Assembly: GCA_025716855.1 (NCBI GenBank)
Contig: JAIXMQ010000089.1
Span: 23,159-87,158 of the forward strand
Length of the DNA stretch: 64,000 nucleotides
Origin: Pilaira anomala
Lineage: Eukaryota; Mucoromycota; Mucoromycetes; Mucorales; Mucoraceae
Reading direction: 5' to 3'
Both the position numbers and the translations under genes were made by a program. The notes beneath the pieces are model-generated. The model did no database searches. It saw only the letters and a list, made by a program, of their open reading frames with translations, and was not told the origin of the DNA. Shown here piece after piece: positions 1-13,085 of the stretch; the stretch's first letter is position 1; every line of letters starts with the position of its first letter.

Positions 1-3000
1 GTGTTTATTGAGCAACTATAAGTTTTTTTTTATCACTTTAAGCAATAGCTACAAAGAGAAACAGAATATCTAATCAATCCAGCTAATAAACAGGTTTTGT
101 TAAGGCCATGGGAAAAAAAATCTTTTTGCCCTAGTGTATATACATTTAAATATCTCTTTGTAAAAACCCGAATTGATCATGTTTTTCAATTTTTTTTTTT
201 TATGTAATAGTCAAGTGAAAAATAGATTTATCTTGTTCTAGCCAAGACATAAACTCGGTATAAGATTAAAACAGTAATATTTATTGATTCAGAGAGACAC
301 AAAATTGGAAAACTATGGTAATATCTTCAATTTAGTTCAACGGTGAACAAATTACTGTATCTTGTCGGACAATCAAGGGAATTTTGGACACTCACTAAAA
401 AATTTTAAAACAAATTAATGTAAAGAGGAATTAGTACAAAACAAATAAGTAAATTATTCCCCTCCTTACCGAGTCTTATGGTTGAAACTATCGCATAAGC
501 TACATCTGAAAGTACGAGAACTGAAACGAGCCATCTTTTTAGTTAAAAAAATATATATATAAGAACGAAAAAAAAAAGAAAAAAAAAAGAAGTGTCTCTT
601 TATGTATTAATAGGAAAATCCCAATTGTTTGTGAGTAACAATAAAAAAAAGGGCCCACTTTTTGTGGACAAGCCAAACAAAGCACCCTCTTTAAAAAAAT
701 TACGCTTCTGTAATAAATTTTCATTGTAAATATTTGTACGTTTGTTTTCTGTTTCCAGCTTAAAATAGCGTAATTATATTTAAGGTAAATACGTCTAACA
801 GCTGATATATATATCTATATATATATATATATATATTATACAATGGGTTTTTGGACAGCTGATAAGAAGCCAGCTTTTTTAAATACATGGAAGTATTCTA
901 TGAACTATTTTTATTTTAGAAAAAAAATCGACAGATAATATTGAAAATGGCTAGGATAAAGTTTATTTTAAAACGATTTTGATATAAAATTGATTAATAG
1001 TTATCAATTATGATGATATATTTTGGAGCAAATTCATTTTAAATTTTTGTAGCTTCTTAGACATTAACGGCGTCTTGGGCATTTACTACAGAATTATTTA
1101 AAAGTTTAGAAATCAATCGAAACGAACACAAAACATTCATCTCAATTACCCGTCATGATGAGGATATCCACAGAAAGCGCAAGAAGGAACGTACGTAACC
1201 ATATTCTTATATTTAAAGATAAGATGTAAGTAAAATGTAAATAAACAAAAAAAAAAGTGTATTTATATACAGAAATACATAACAAAGGTGCCATTTTTTA
1301 TACCCAAACAATTAAATGTGTTTGTGTACTTTACTTAAAACATTAAGCTTTTGTTGCCAACATGAACACATTTATTTTTTATTTCCATATATTTACAAAA
1401 ATAAGCTGATGCTCAATTTTTAACTATTTCAAGTTTCTTAATACCTATATGGTGGCAACATTATACTTCTAGGCTTCTAACCCAACTTTGAACTAGATTT
1501 TGAGCTATATTTACATACGGTAATATTACAAATATCTTTGTTTCGATAAATATTAGCAATATTTTGTATATCTATATAACTGAACCTTTACTTCGTTTTA
1601 TTTTTTATGCGTTCCAGCTCTACTTTCGAGCAATTAAAGAAAGTTGTAAAACTCTGAGAGTCGGTTCAGTAATTCAGTGCTAAAACATATTGACACCTTT
1701 GTAACCAATTCTATTTTTACAAAATGAGGACGTCCTTTATTAGGAATAAAGAGTTTAAATAGTTATGATTATAAAAATGATTATAAAACTAATTTGTTGT
1801 TAGTTACACTCGAACGATGAGTAAAATGCGTTATGATAACGCCTAAAAAGAGTTAAATTATTAGTTTAAAAATACAAATACAATATAGAATAAAATATAA
1901 CCTATAGAAAAAAAGAAATCATTACTGTAAAAAACATTCTAAACTACATCTTTGCATTTAGTCATAAAAACAAAAATAACAAAAAAAAAATATTATACGA
2001 AGAGGTTTTTAAGACAACATTATAAATGTTTATTGTTTTTTGTTAAAAGTAAACTTGGCCAAAAATATTGGTAATCTCTAGCATTGGATATTTTGGATTT
2101 ATATAGAGAAAACTGGTTATTATAGAAGAGTTTAGCCGGGTGTATAACGAGGGCAATTACTATAAAAAAGTTAATAAGTTGGCATATACAATCACATTAT
2201 CTTCTTACGATTTGGTGTGACCAAAAGCACCGCATAATCTGCAAAGGTCTCCTCGTGGCATAGTTTAATATTTTTAAAAATAATATAAAGAGAGATAGAA
2301 AAAAAAAAGGAGATTTTGTACCTTTATTATATACAAATATCAGAAAGTAAAAAACGAGAAATATCCAAGTTTTCTTTAGATAAAACAAAGTACAAAAAAA
2401 AAAGGAGTTTTAACTAGTAGTTTTAGCAGTAAAAATGAAAATTTATTCACTCAAGCCTTTAGAGTTTTGCTCCAAACTATTGTCTTTTATTTTAAATTAG
2501 AAAATTTCATTTGTAAAAGCTTCAATATGTATATAGGAATAGCTAACTTTTTCGAAATTTTTAAGATCAGCTATCCACAAATTCAGGAAAGATAGTGTAT
2601 GTAAATTCAAAAAATAGACATGTAGTTGCATACACTTAAATAGGGTGGGAGATAGAAACTATTCAAGTTTTTCTTGTTATAAAGCAGAATACGAAAAAAC
2701 TCTCTCCGAGCTGTAAATTAAGAAAAACACGTCTCCATTTTGACAACATACATATTTAAGGCTTTATATTTAAGTATAATTTATCTCTTGATATTTTCTC
2801 AGAGGATCTTCGTAGATTTTTATAGTTAGACAACTCGTAAACCTCTTGTGCTCCCACTTTCCAGGAATCGCATACAGATAAGCAGGTCATGATATCCTCT
2901 TTTCCAAACTTCGTCTTGCTAACGTATTGAAATATCTTTTTTTAATACTTCAACAGGTAAAGCATTATTCAAATGATCTGATATTCTACTTTTTCAAGAA

Positions 3001-3479
3001 AAAAAAAGTGTAAAGGAAGAATAAAATTATTTATTTAACCACAATTTATATTTATTCATATTATGTACTGAGCGTAAACTGACATATTACAAATGGTGAT
3101 AACAGGAAAAATTCAAAAAGGGGTATGTTAATAGATTTAAAACTATTTTTTTTTATATATATGGTATGTAGTGCTCTATTGTCGATTGTTGGATATAAGC
3201 TGCTATTTTCCATGCTTTAAAGCATTACGTATACTTTGATGGCCTCAATTAAAACTTTTACCGTCTGAAATATTGTCTTTTAGGCAGTAAAAAGATCGGG
3301 ACATATTTTTTAGCCTGGGACCTGCATTATAGGTATTAAAGTTTGAAGTGTTTAAAAAAAGTTAAATGGTAGAGTTGCCCACATCTTATTATATTTATTT
3401 ACTTGTAAATGAAAAGAGAGTGTATTATGTTAAGGTAATAATATAGCTTATAATAATTAATATTTTTTCGTTAATGTTG
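1..3479. other. AT-rich intergenic region, no gene seen
   Basis: I see no supported gene here. The stretch is strongly AT-rich with poly-A and poly-T runs and a TA microsatellite near 806-838. The few open frames are short, of low complexity and lack recognisable motifs. It may be old repeat or transposon sequence decayed beyond recognition, but nothing in it proves that. Confidence 0.6.
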
Positions 3480-3602
3480 TTATAACTTGTTGGAGATATA
3501 ATAAAAATTTTCGATATCTTTACAGTGGTAGAGATAGTAGTAAATAATTCCAATAAGCATTCCAGTAACAATAGGGTATTCAATCATTCTCCATTTCTTC
3601 AT
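3480..3602 (-). other. Possible tiny membrane-peptide ORF or exon fragment
   Basis: A 40-codon frame with an ATG runs on the minus strand. It holds a basic start (MKKWR) and one hydrophobic segment (IVTGMLIGIIYYYLY) that could span a membrane. Just upstream on the same strand, at about 3620-3775, a second open frame follows a TTTTGCAG splice-acceptor-like site. I do not recognise either. They could be exons of a small membrane protein or chance frames; no family assignment is possible from sequence alone. Confidence 0.2.
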
Positions 3603-4272
3603 CACATTATCTTTCTGTTTTTTAATCTTGGTTCGTTTGACTTCTTCTCAAAAAAATCCACTTCTAGTCAGTTCATTGATCAAAAGTGGAGCTCTAGGAT
3701 TTCCTCTAATCCATGCAGGTGGGTTTTTCAAACGAAGGAGAAGATTACGTGAGGTGATATGAAGGCTTCCGTCAGCTGCAAAAGGCATATTTTTGTTAAT
3801 CTATCCCTTTTTTTTTTTGTAGTCTGTATATTATCTCCTACCTTGTTCTTCAAAATTATCTTGTTCCATTGTTAAAATAAAATAAAAAAAGTTGAAGGGA
3901 AAAAAATGAGGCTCTCCTCTTGTTGTATATGAGAAATAATCGAACAATCAAAATATTATTTTATCGATTTTTTTTACACTGCATATCTAATCTTTCATTG
4001 TAAGTTACATAAATAGTCTTTTTTTTATTTCAATAACATATTATCACAACATAATCTTTACAGTTCAATAGAGACAATAAAAACCTTTTTCAAGAACCAA
4101 ATTCAAAAATATTCTGTAATACAACGAAATCCCGTTAAGTCGAACCTGAATTTTTTTTGTAGGGCAGTTCATACACAAGCTTTTAAAATTTTCGCTTTAG
4201 CTGTAATTTGGTATCTAACAATGGAATATATTCTTAATTTTGGTACATAACCTATAATAGAAGATCCATTGT

Positions 4273-4991
4273 TACAGTATCTCCAGTCTCAAATTGTACA
4301 TTTTTTGAACTTAGTACATAGTACATTTCTCGAAAATAAAATGGAACATTCAACCAATTAGTTTCGAACAGAATTTGAACTTGGTTTGCAGCACTTCTCA
4401 AACTTAAATTGGAATTTCACTGTGAACATTATTATTCACCTCTTTAATTTTTTTGGCATCTCGGACGAACAGATATCTTGAAATGAAAGGTCTTTATCTT
4501 ATCATAGATAATGCCCCAATTCATTCATAGAGTGAAGTAAGTTAGATGGTAGAGAGTAGAAACAAATACTATAAATGCGTGCATCTCCCTCATAATATCC
4601 AGAAATGAATCCAATTGAGCAATTCTGGGCTATTTTTAAGCATAAAAGTATAGCGTAATAAACTTATGAAGTTTAAAATGCTTGCACAAAGAATAACTGA
4701 AGCATGTAATCAAGTCCCTCTATCTCAACTTGTCAATATTACTCAACACTCTAAAAACCTTTTCGAAAACTGCTTAAATGAATTCCCTCAGCTATCTAAA
4801 TAAAATGTTCTATACTAATTTCAAAAATTGTTTAGATTGGGGTTTATAATGTGTTCTGATTTAAGTTTGAGAAGTGTTTCAAATCAAGTTCAAATTCTGT
4901 TCGAAACTAATTGGTTGAATGTTCCATTTTATTTTCGAGAAATGTACTACTAAGTTCAAAAAATGTACGATTTGAGAGTGGAGACACTGTA
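4273..4991 (+). mobile_element. Deleted Tc1/mariner-family transposon with long inverted repeats
   Basis: Near-identical inverted repeats of roughly 120-140 bases bound this element (about 4275-4415 and 4855-4989). They begin with CAGTRTCTCCA and are flanked on both sides by TA, the target duplication typical of Tc1/mariner. Between them lies the tail of a transposase in broken frames. It shows LIIDNAPIH, carrying the second catalytic Asp (codon near 4507), then YPEMNPIEQFW, carrying the third acidic residue, a Glu (near 4618), then a C-terminus ending at about 4803. The N-terminal DNA-binding part and the first catalytic Asp are missing and stops interrupt the rest, so it cannot encode an active enzyme. 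It could still be moved in trans, since both ends look intact. Confidence 0.88.
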
Positions 4992-5092
4992 TTAAAAAAT
5001 GTATCTCTTTTGGTCAGTTTTATTTATTTACATTAGGATAATATTAAACGTAACAGCATCATAACTCTTTATTGTTATATAACAGAAAAAAA

Positions 5093-6350
5093 TTATTGAA
5101 ATAAAGCAATAGCTTCGCGTTTAATTAACCAGCCATTAATTTTATCAGGGTCTCTACCCCCCCCCCTTTTTTTTTTAGGTATAAAAAAGTACTTCAACAT
5201 ATTCCAGTAACATAAATGAAAAGGAATTATCAACGAAAGAGAGATAGGTAACCTATTCAAGCTCACCATTACAGTTGGACATATAAATAGTTTGTCGCTT
5301 TTTGTCATTCTCCAAGGTGTGAACTCCATCATGACAGTAGCTTATTCTATTTTATATCTCTGAACTCGATGGTTCTTCATCCGATATCAAATTTCTTATC
5401 TTCAAATTAGTTTTTTTTTCAATCTCGTTAGGATATATATTAGTGGAACATTATTCATTATAAACATCAATAAATTCAACCTGGTTACATTTAAATTATC
5501 AGGTTGTTCTAATATATCGTCTTTTATTGAATCGACTTTGGTTTTTGTCAATTTAGGCAGATACAAATCTTGTAACTGATGAGTTGTCTTTTTAGAATTT
5601 GAAATAGATCTACGGTGTTGTAATCTAATGACTCTCTTTCCATCACTTTTAAAGTTGCTAGTTTAGGGGGGCGTATAATAAAGCCAAATAATTCAACGTC
5701 ATTATCAGATACATGTATATCCTCCTGCGAGAAAATATTTAATGATCTAATTGTTTCACAGTATCTGAGATTTTGTTGTAGAATAAGCTGTCTGTAAGAA
5801 AATGTAAGACAAGATTAACCAACATCAAGGTGCTGAATATGATCCAGTTTTAATATCTCGTTGGCTATAAGAAAGCTTCACTATATACTCATTAAGGGGA
5901 CCGACTGCAATTTTGTTCAAATTTATGGGAACTAGATTAGAACAGGAAAATGACGTATATACAGAGCCAAGCAAGACATGGAAGTTTACGATCTAAAATA
6001 AAATACGGATACATCCATTCGTCTCATGTTACCCATATCAATTTTACTTTATATCCAAAAGATAAATGTCTAAATATCGCAGGCCGTTCCAAAGACTCTT
6101 TCCGCACTCTAACTGAAATATCACGATTGAATTTCTGTCCAATAAAATTCCATCATTTATGTACAAGTAAGCAATTACTGAGTTCTTTTTTTTTTTCTGA
6201 CAAGATTATTGTAAGATATTCAAATAATTCTTTTAGAATCTCTGCTGGCAAAACATCACCCAGATGATACGATATATTTTCACCTGTAAAATTAAATGTA
6301 TGTAAGAAGCTTAGAAGAAAAAGAAAGAAAAGAGAACAAGAGTCTCCCAC
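5093..6350 (-). pseudogene. Decayed F-box-like protein gene
   Basis: On the minus strand, at about 6150-6270, the frame reads LPAEILKELFEYL followed by SNCLLVHK, a stop and WNFIGQKF. That matches the start of fungal F-box domains (LP.EIL..IF.YL ... C.LV...W), which recruit substrates to SCF ubiquitin ligases through Skp1. In-frame stops sit inside the F-box and again about 45 codons later. Downstream, pieces in shifted frames (about 5560-5800 and 5093-5332) look like the leucine-rich C-terminal region of such proteins. I infer a dead gene copy. The F-box call rests on a short motif, and a few introns could explain some, but not all, of the breaks. Confidence 0.5.
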
Positions 6351-9300
6351 AATTTATTTATTTTTACCAAATGTTTATCATCTTCTAAAACTTTATATCA
6401 TATTATTTGTTTTATACACGTATCAAACTCTCCTCTTTTTTATTCGAATTAAAAAAGTATATATTTAACCAGAGATCGACCACATAATTTAGTCAAAACA
6501 ACGAACCAAAATCTAAAAGTCTTTGTATTCTTTGTCACAAATCCCAATTTCTTGTTAACAACTTGAGAACCTACTACAAATAGAAAAATGGAATAAAGTC
6601 CGGTTAAAATGTAGTTTGTTTTAGCCGCAGTAGAAATAAATGTTTGAAATCAGCAAAGAGATCATGTCATTAAGAGTACATAGCTCATTTGTTTGTAACT
6701 GGTGGGTGAGTTTATATCAAGTTTAACTACATAAATTTCATTTAATATGCGGTTAACTAAAGTTGGACATGTATGTAATAGCTGATATAAGGATACATCC
6801 CTATCATCCTTTCTACTCTTTACTTCCTATATAAATATTAATATAAATGTAAAAATAATAATAAATATTCCCTTCTTGAAAAGTTTGATTTTCCTTGGAA
6901 TTTCAATAAAAGTAAGTGATAAAACTCAATATAGTGTCAATGTTTAGTAGATTATAAAGTAAAAATAAAAAATTTAAGAATAAATAACGAGTAGGTTTTT
7001 ATTTGTGAGCAATCACTTAGAATTTTTTATTGATATGTTTTGACAAAAAATTAAAGCCATATTGAAAACCGTCTTCGCTTGAGCTTTAGCTTTTTTTTTT
7101 TTTACAATAATTAACTTCGTCTTCCATATGGGCACACACTATACACAAAAAAATTAATAAAATGATAAAACATATAACTTTAAAAATTTTCGACGCACTA
7201 GCTAGTATCGTGACGACCTCCGCATGTATAACAAAGTTGAATAGGCATATTTAGTATATATAAAAAAAGGAGTGAAGAAAAGTAAGAATAAAGATATAAA
7301 AAAAAATGCAGCTGCCTTTATATACAAAATTTGTGGTTAAGCAAAATGCAAAAAAGCAATGACATCAGTTCATGTTTTTTCTAAAAAAAAAAATAGAACA
7401 GACACCGTTACTTTAAAGCCGTCTAATTATTACGTATGGATGACTGTAAAAAAAAAGTTGTTGTTAACATCCCATATTTAATGCTGCATATATAGTTAAT
7501 AACTATCCTGGTACCTAACGTAAATCTTCAAACCCTTCATATATTTGTGTTGTAACAACATTCGGCCTAGACTCCAAATCAGATCTTTTTTTTTTTTTCT
7601 ACACATGCTTTAGTATCTCGAAGTCTGTGGTACAAAAAATTAATAATTAAGCTCTTTGACAGAATTTTAGTTTTATTTATGTCAGTTTGTTGGCCTGTAA
7701 ATGATTTTTTAAGTATATTAGCAACAAGCCCATATTTAAACCGAATATGATATCAAAAGCTTTCTAATAAATTATCCTGGGCGATTAAGAGCCTCTAAAA
7801 GCTATCAAAGATAATGGTCAAGAATAACAAAAATTGAATGCTGTTTTTTATTAAGAATTTACAGAAATCAAATATATGAGCATGCAGTAATAACCTTATA
7901 ATAAAAAACGACGAGAAAAAGCTGTATTGTTTTAGTTGACTAATTATTATAAAAAGAAAAACTTTTTTATTGATATAAACCTTAAATAATTCAGAAAGAA
8001 AGATCCACCAAGAAAAGTATAATAAGACAAATTTTAAAACGAAATTTTATAAACCCTTACTAATATATACATCTGCTATATCAGAAGATTATGGAAAAGG
8101 CTTTACTTATTTTATTTCGGGTAAAGTTAATGTAATTCATCAAATGGGTTTCGCTCGCACGAACAATAGCTATAAAGCAAAGACAGTTAAAAAAATATAA
8201 ATACAAACATAATCTATCTTTACCTACCAATTACCTTGACCAGAGCCTTCACATAATAAGCAATAAGGCATTCGATTTTTAACTATACCCATATTTATAA
8301 TATCTAGCTGTAACCAGAAATATAAAAATAATAATAATAACTGTCTTTATATATGTACATACATATATGTGGTTACAACAAATAAAGAATTAAGTTGTCA
8401 ATGGTTATATAATACAAACTAGTATATTTGTGCACCTAAATTATTATCTTTAATAAATTTGAGAAGTTTGGGAACTTCCTTATACAATTTACATGACGTT
8501 AAAATTCAGGTTTTGAGCTTCTGGGATACTTTTACATTATCCTGACAACGTTTTATCTATACACATACACATATACTAATTCACTGATTGAACTTCTAAT
8601 TTATTTCTATTTTTTTTTTTTTTTTTTTTACATCTAATGCATCTAAATTTATAGTGTGTAAAAATAATTCTAATATATATCTACAATAACTACGCGTATA
8701 ATATAAAGTAAAAGAATTTTAAGAAAGTAGCCAATTAATGTGAATATTATAAAAATAAAGAAACACTAAAAAAGTGTCACTTGGTGTAACTGTTTCTGAA
8801 TAAAACTTGACAACTGGAATTCTAGTGTAATTGTATTAGTATTCTGAAAGTAACCTGCAAAGATTAAGAATATAAAGTATGCAAAGTATGAAGATAAGAG
8901 AAGTGAAGGAGGGTAAAGATTGTATCGTAGTGCAAAGAAAACTGTTATTGTTTTGAGCCCAGTTTATCCACCTTCTGTTATTTATGTGATTTACGTATCT
9001 TGTTCAACTTTATTGTTTATCTGCTTTTATGTTTACCTTTATCTACTTATCTTACTTTACTTAGGTTTATTCTTATTCTATTTTTATTTTTACACAAACA
9101 TGTCAAACATCATCCGACATGAAAAAATGGGAAAAGATATAGTCACAGGAAAAAAAGAAACCCCATCTATTTATGGTTATAACAATTATAGCTAACAAAG
9201 AACCATCATTTGAGTTATACTTTTGTCATAATTTTTCAACAAGCTTTAGTAACCACATTATTTGTGTTACCTAGAATATATCTGACAGCAGCAAATGTAA

Positions 9301-10046
9301 CCAAACCTTCATTTTTTTTAATCTGAAAAAAAAAACAGTTTGAAAGAAGCAAGATTATATTATGAAAAAGTGGGTTTTTTTTTAAAAGGCAATATCATAA
9401 ATGTTTATTGATTTCTTTGTAAACTTGAGAGGATATTATTGTACGTCTTGATTTTGGAGAATTATCGTCTAGTGCTAAAACTAATATATGGACATTGCCT
9501 ATTATAGGAGAAAATCAGTTAATAGATGAATATACATATACAATCTGTCTTTCTTTCTTACTGGTGGCTGTGCTTATCAGATTGGCAGAGTGAGCAGTGA
9601 ACCTTAGGACCCTTATTAGGAAATGGATTAAACATCTTGTAAATATAAAAGTTGTGAAGAACAATAATTATGAAAAAAAAAAGAATGGCTCGTCTTTTAT
9701 GCAAATTTATTTGATATAACGATTGAACAAAATGTTGTTAAATCCTTATACAAAACAAAGGTCCATTTAGGTGGTCAATTGAATTCTTCCCTTTTGTTGC
9801 CAGCTGTAATTTTTTGCGTAAAGAATTCAGAGTGCCAAGAGAAAAAATCGTTACAATTTTTTCCCGCCCCCCTCCTCAAACAGTAAAAAGGCTAATAGGC
9901 ATGATGACACCAAATTGTTATCAACAAGCCAATGAAATACGCAAATACACAATGAATTAATTAACTACGCCCCAATCTTCTGCGTTTTTTGTAATTTGAT
10001 TTTTCTTTTTCTCGATATACTTTTCACTTTTTTTTTAGAACAAAAA
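6351..10046. other. AT-rich intergenic region, no gene seen
   Basis: Nothing supported is visible in this stretch. It carries poly-A and poly-T runs and short chance frames. One 91-codon frame at 8920-9195 lacks an ATG start and is dominated by Tyr, Leu and Phe codons expected from TA-rich DNA, so I do not call it. The last 50-100 bases before 10,047 are the 5-prime leader of the metacaspase gene. Confidence 0.55.
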
Positions 10047-11758
10047 ATGGCTTATCCCGGAAGTTACGGTACTCATGGCTATGGTCAACCACCTCAACAA
10101 GACCAATACGGTCAACAACAACAATATGGACAATACGGTCAACCTCCTCCTCCTCCTCAACAATATGGTCAATATGGTCAACCTCCTCAACAACCACAAT
10201 ATGGTCAACCTCCTCCACAACAATACGGTTACCCTTCTCCTCAGCCAGGTTATGGTGGTTATCCTCCTGCGCCTCAAGGTTATGACCAACCTCAAGGCTT
10301 TGGTGGTTATGGTGCACCTCCTGGTTACCCTCCACCTCAACCTTATGGTCAACCACCTCAACAAAACTATGGTGACTACCCACCTCCTCCTTCTGATGAT
10401 GTAAGTGTTTATCTTTCTCTGTAGCCTGATGAGCGAATAAGCTAAAATAAAAAGCCATCTTGTCTTGTAGCATCAACGTTCTCAACATTCCATCCAACCT
10501 CCTTCATATGTAGGACCTGATCCCGTATTCCAACCTGAGGACCCTAACATGAACCAAGCTAATTACCCTCAGCCACCTAACACTTCTCATAACCAAGGAC
10601 CTCATCCTGGTAAGGCGTATTTTATTTAGTTTTTACTTTGGTTTACTGATTTTTTTTTTTTTTATTTATGATGATATATTAGTACCTTATGGACAACACC
10701 CTAATGAAGATGCTAGTAACGTGATTATGCACGTTAATCCTACCATGAAGGACCAAAGTCCACCCAATTTCCAACTTTCCAACTGTAAGTAGGATATAGG
10801 ATATAGATTGAAGATTCAAAATGTTGATGTGTAACGTGTACTATACATAGGTCAAGGAAGAAAGAGAGCATTATTGATTGGTATCAACTACATTGGTACT
10901 GATAATGCATTAAATGGATGTATTAATGACGTTCACAATATTCAAGAGTTTTTGATTACACTTTATAACTTTAAGCCAGAAGATATGGTTATTTTAACAG
11001 ATGATCAAACCGATAGCAAGTTTCTTCCTACGAAACAAAATATCCTTAGTGCAATGCAATGGCTTGTAAATGATGCTCAAGCAAACGATTCTTACTTTTT
11101 CCATTTCAGTGGTCACGGCGGTAGAGTAAAGGATACCAATGGTGATGAAGATGATGGATATGATGAAACTATTTATCCTATGGATCATGATAATTATGAA
11201 GGAGAAAGTGGACAAATTGTAGATGATGAAATGCATGATATTATGGTTCGTCCTTTACCTGCTGGAGCTCGTTTAACTTGTATCTTTGACAGTTGTCATT
11301 CAGGTACTGCTATTGATTTACCTTATGTATATTCTACTTCGGGTAATGTCAAGGAAGATAGTATCTTTAAAGATGCTGGCTCTAGTTTATTAACTGCTGG
11401 TCTTGCTTATGCTAGCGGTAATCGATCTGGTGCTTTATCCTCTCTTATGGGTTTCGGTAAAAGTTTGATCAGTAGAAAAAGTGTTGATGAACGTATAAAG
11501 AAATTCAAGAGCTCTGAAGCAGATGTGATCATGTTCTCTGGTTGTAAAGATACCCAAACCTCCGCTGATGCTATGGAGAATGGTAAATCTACTGGCGCCA
11601 TGTCATATGCATTTACTACTGTATTACGCCAAAATAGAAACTTGACTTATCTTCAATTACTTAATGCTGTTCGTGATATCTTGAAGGAAAAGTACTCACA
11701 ACGTCCTCAAATGTCTTCTTCTCATCCTATTGATGTTAATCTTATGTTTATTATTTAA
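10047..11758 (+). CDS. MCA1: Type I metacaspase
   Basis: This is a caspase-like cysteine protease (clan CD) that cleaves after Arg or Lys. In fungi it is linked to stress-induced death and to clearing protein aggregates in the cytosol. Four exons (10047-10400, 10471-10609, 10683-10784, 10851-11758) give 500 residues. The first 120 or so residues are a prodomain of repeated YGQPP/QYGQ units rich in Pro, Gln, Gly and Tyr, as in yeast Mca1. The peptidase domain starts around residue 200 ([12 protein letters not shown]). The catalytic His lies in FSGHGG (about 287) and the nucleophilic Cys in FDSCHSG (about 347). It is full length compared with family members. I chose the ATG at 10047 because it begins the prodomain; an in-frame upstream ATG at 9996 adds only a Phe-rich stretch and is probably leader. 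Confidence 0.96.
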
Positions 11759-12122
11759 ATTTTATTCTTTCTGCTTATGGCATTTTTAACAGTAATATGT
11801 ATATCATCTAATCCAATCAGAACCCCTTAAATAATGATCAATAAAAAGCATCTTTAGCGTACCTAACTCCATGTAATAATGCAATAAGTCGGACTTATTC
11901 AGCTATTGACTTGATATAACCATAAGCAAAGTAAGGTACTGCAGATTTATAGCATTCATACAGACAATGGCGTAAAAAAAATACCAATTCATATCAACTT
12001 GTGAATAAATGCAACAAGCCACAAAATAAGCTGTCACAAAGACACGGCAATTCAACTAAAAAAAAAAGTTGTCTGTTTGACACACTCTTTCTTAATTATA
12101 TAAAATAAAATAAAAAATAAAA
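11759..12122. other. Intergenic spacer with RPC19 promoter
   Basis: This 364-base spacer holds the 3-prime end of the metacaspase transcript and the promoter of the next gene in the same orientation. I see no TATA box near the expected distance and no further frame. Confidence 0.4.
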
Positions 12123-12804
12123 ATGGCACCTGCAATTAAACAAGAAGAAGACGCATCTGCCACTGTTGCTCAACAAGAACAAATGGATATTGACGAAACT
12201 TCTGAAGTTGAAGAACAAGAGGAAGACGAAGAGAATTCCGATGAAGAAATGGAGGAAGAGCCTGACTTGGTTGTCAGCGCTGATAAAGTTGAAATTGTAA
12301 GAGAGAGAGAGAGAGAGAAAGAAAATGATACATGTTAATTCAAGAGTTCATTGTATTAACTGTATTTATAGGTCGGTACTCACGCTGACCCTACCGCCAT
12401 GACATTCTGTTTCAAAGAAGAAGATCACACTCTCGGTAACTCTTTAAGACATATCATTAACAAAAAGTAAGTTACTTTAAAAGTGTATTGGGAGGAAAAA
12501 ATAGTATTGACATTTATTGTTCTAATAGTCGCGAAGTTGACTTCTGTGGTTATTCTATTCCTCACCCTTCCGAAGCTAAAATGAATGTTCGTATTCAAAC
12601 CTCAGGTAAGAAATTTAATTTTGGAATATTGTGTGTATGACCAAAATATTAATATATTTATATTGGGATTTAGATAAGACAACAGCAGTCGATGCTTTGA
12701 AGACAGGTCTTAGCGATTTACTCGCTTTAGTTTCTCATGTTCGCGACACCTATGCTGAAGATTTAGCAAAGAAGGAGTATGTCGAATTTGAAGAAATTGC
12801 ATAG
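12123..12804 (+). CDS. RPC19: DNA-directed RNA polymerases I and III subunit AC19
   Basis: AC19 pairs with AC40 in the assembly platform shared by RNA polymerases I and III, equivalent to one bacterial alpha subunit, and acts in nucleolus and nucleus. Four exons (12123-12296, 12372-12466, 12529-12605, 12674-12804) give 158 residues. The first 58 residues are an acidic tail. The alpha-like dimerisation fold follows, with the family signature HTLGNSLRHII, then the FCGYSIPHPSE segment and a C-terminal helix ending in EFEEIA. Length and motif order match yeast Rpc19. Intron 1 starts in a GA repeat, so the reading frame runs a few codons past the donor before a stop. Confidence 0.95.
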
Positions 12805-13085
12805 AAAAAAAAAAGCTCATTTTAAAATTAGAAGCAAATGAAAATACGCATAACATCCATCTATCTCTCTCTCTTTTTTTTTTTTCCTTATTTAAATACT
12901 ACACAATAAACGCTTAAAAAACATATCAGAAAAAAAAAATATTAAGCAGTGACTTTGGTTTAATTTCAACATTTGGAAAGTGAATTGGCCAATGATAGAC
13001 TGCAAACAAAATAAGTAATATTATTACTTTTAAAGCGATTCTCTCTATCCTTTCTTTTTCTTTTTGATATACACATAAAGAAGCG

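Noticed and set aside
8920..9195. 91-codon frame on the plus strand
   Set aside because: No ATG at its start, Tyr/Leu/Phe-rich from TA-rich DNA, no motif and no splice context.
10024..10497. Long frames on both strands across the metacaspase prodomain
   Set aside because: They are by-products of the CAA/CCT/TATGGT repeats encoding the Gln/Pro/Tyr region; the plus-strand frame continues into a complete peptidase domain.
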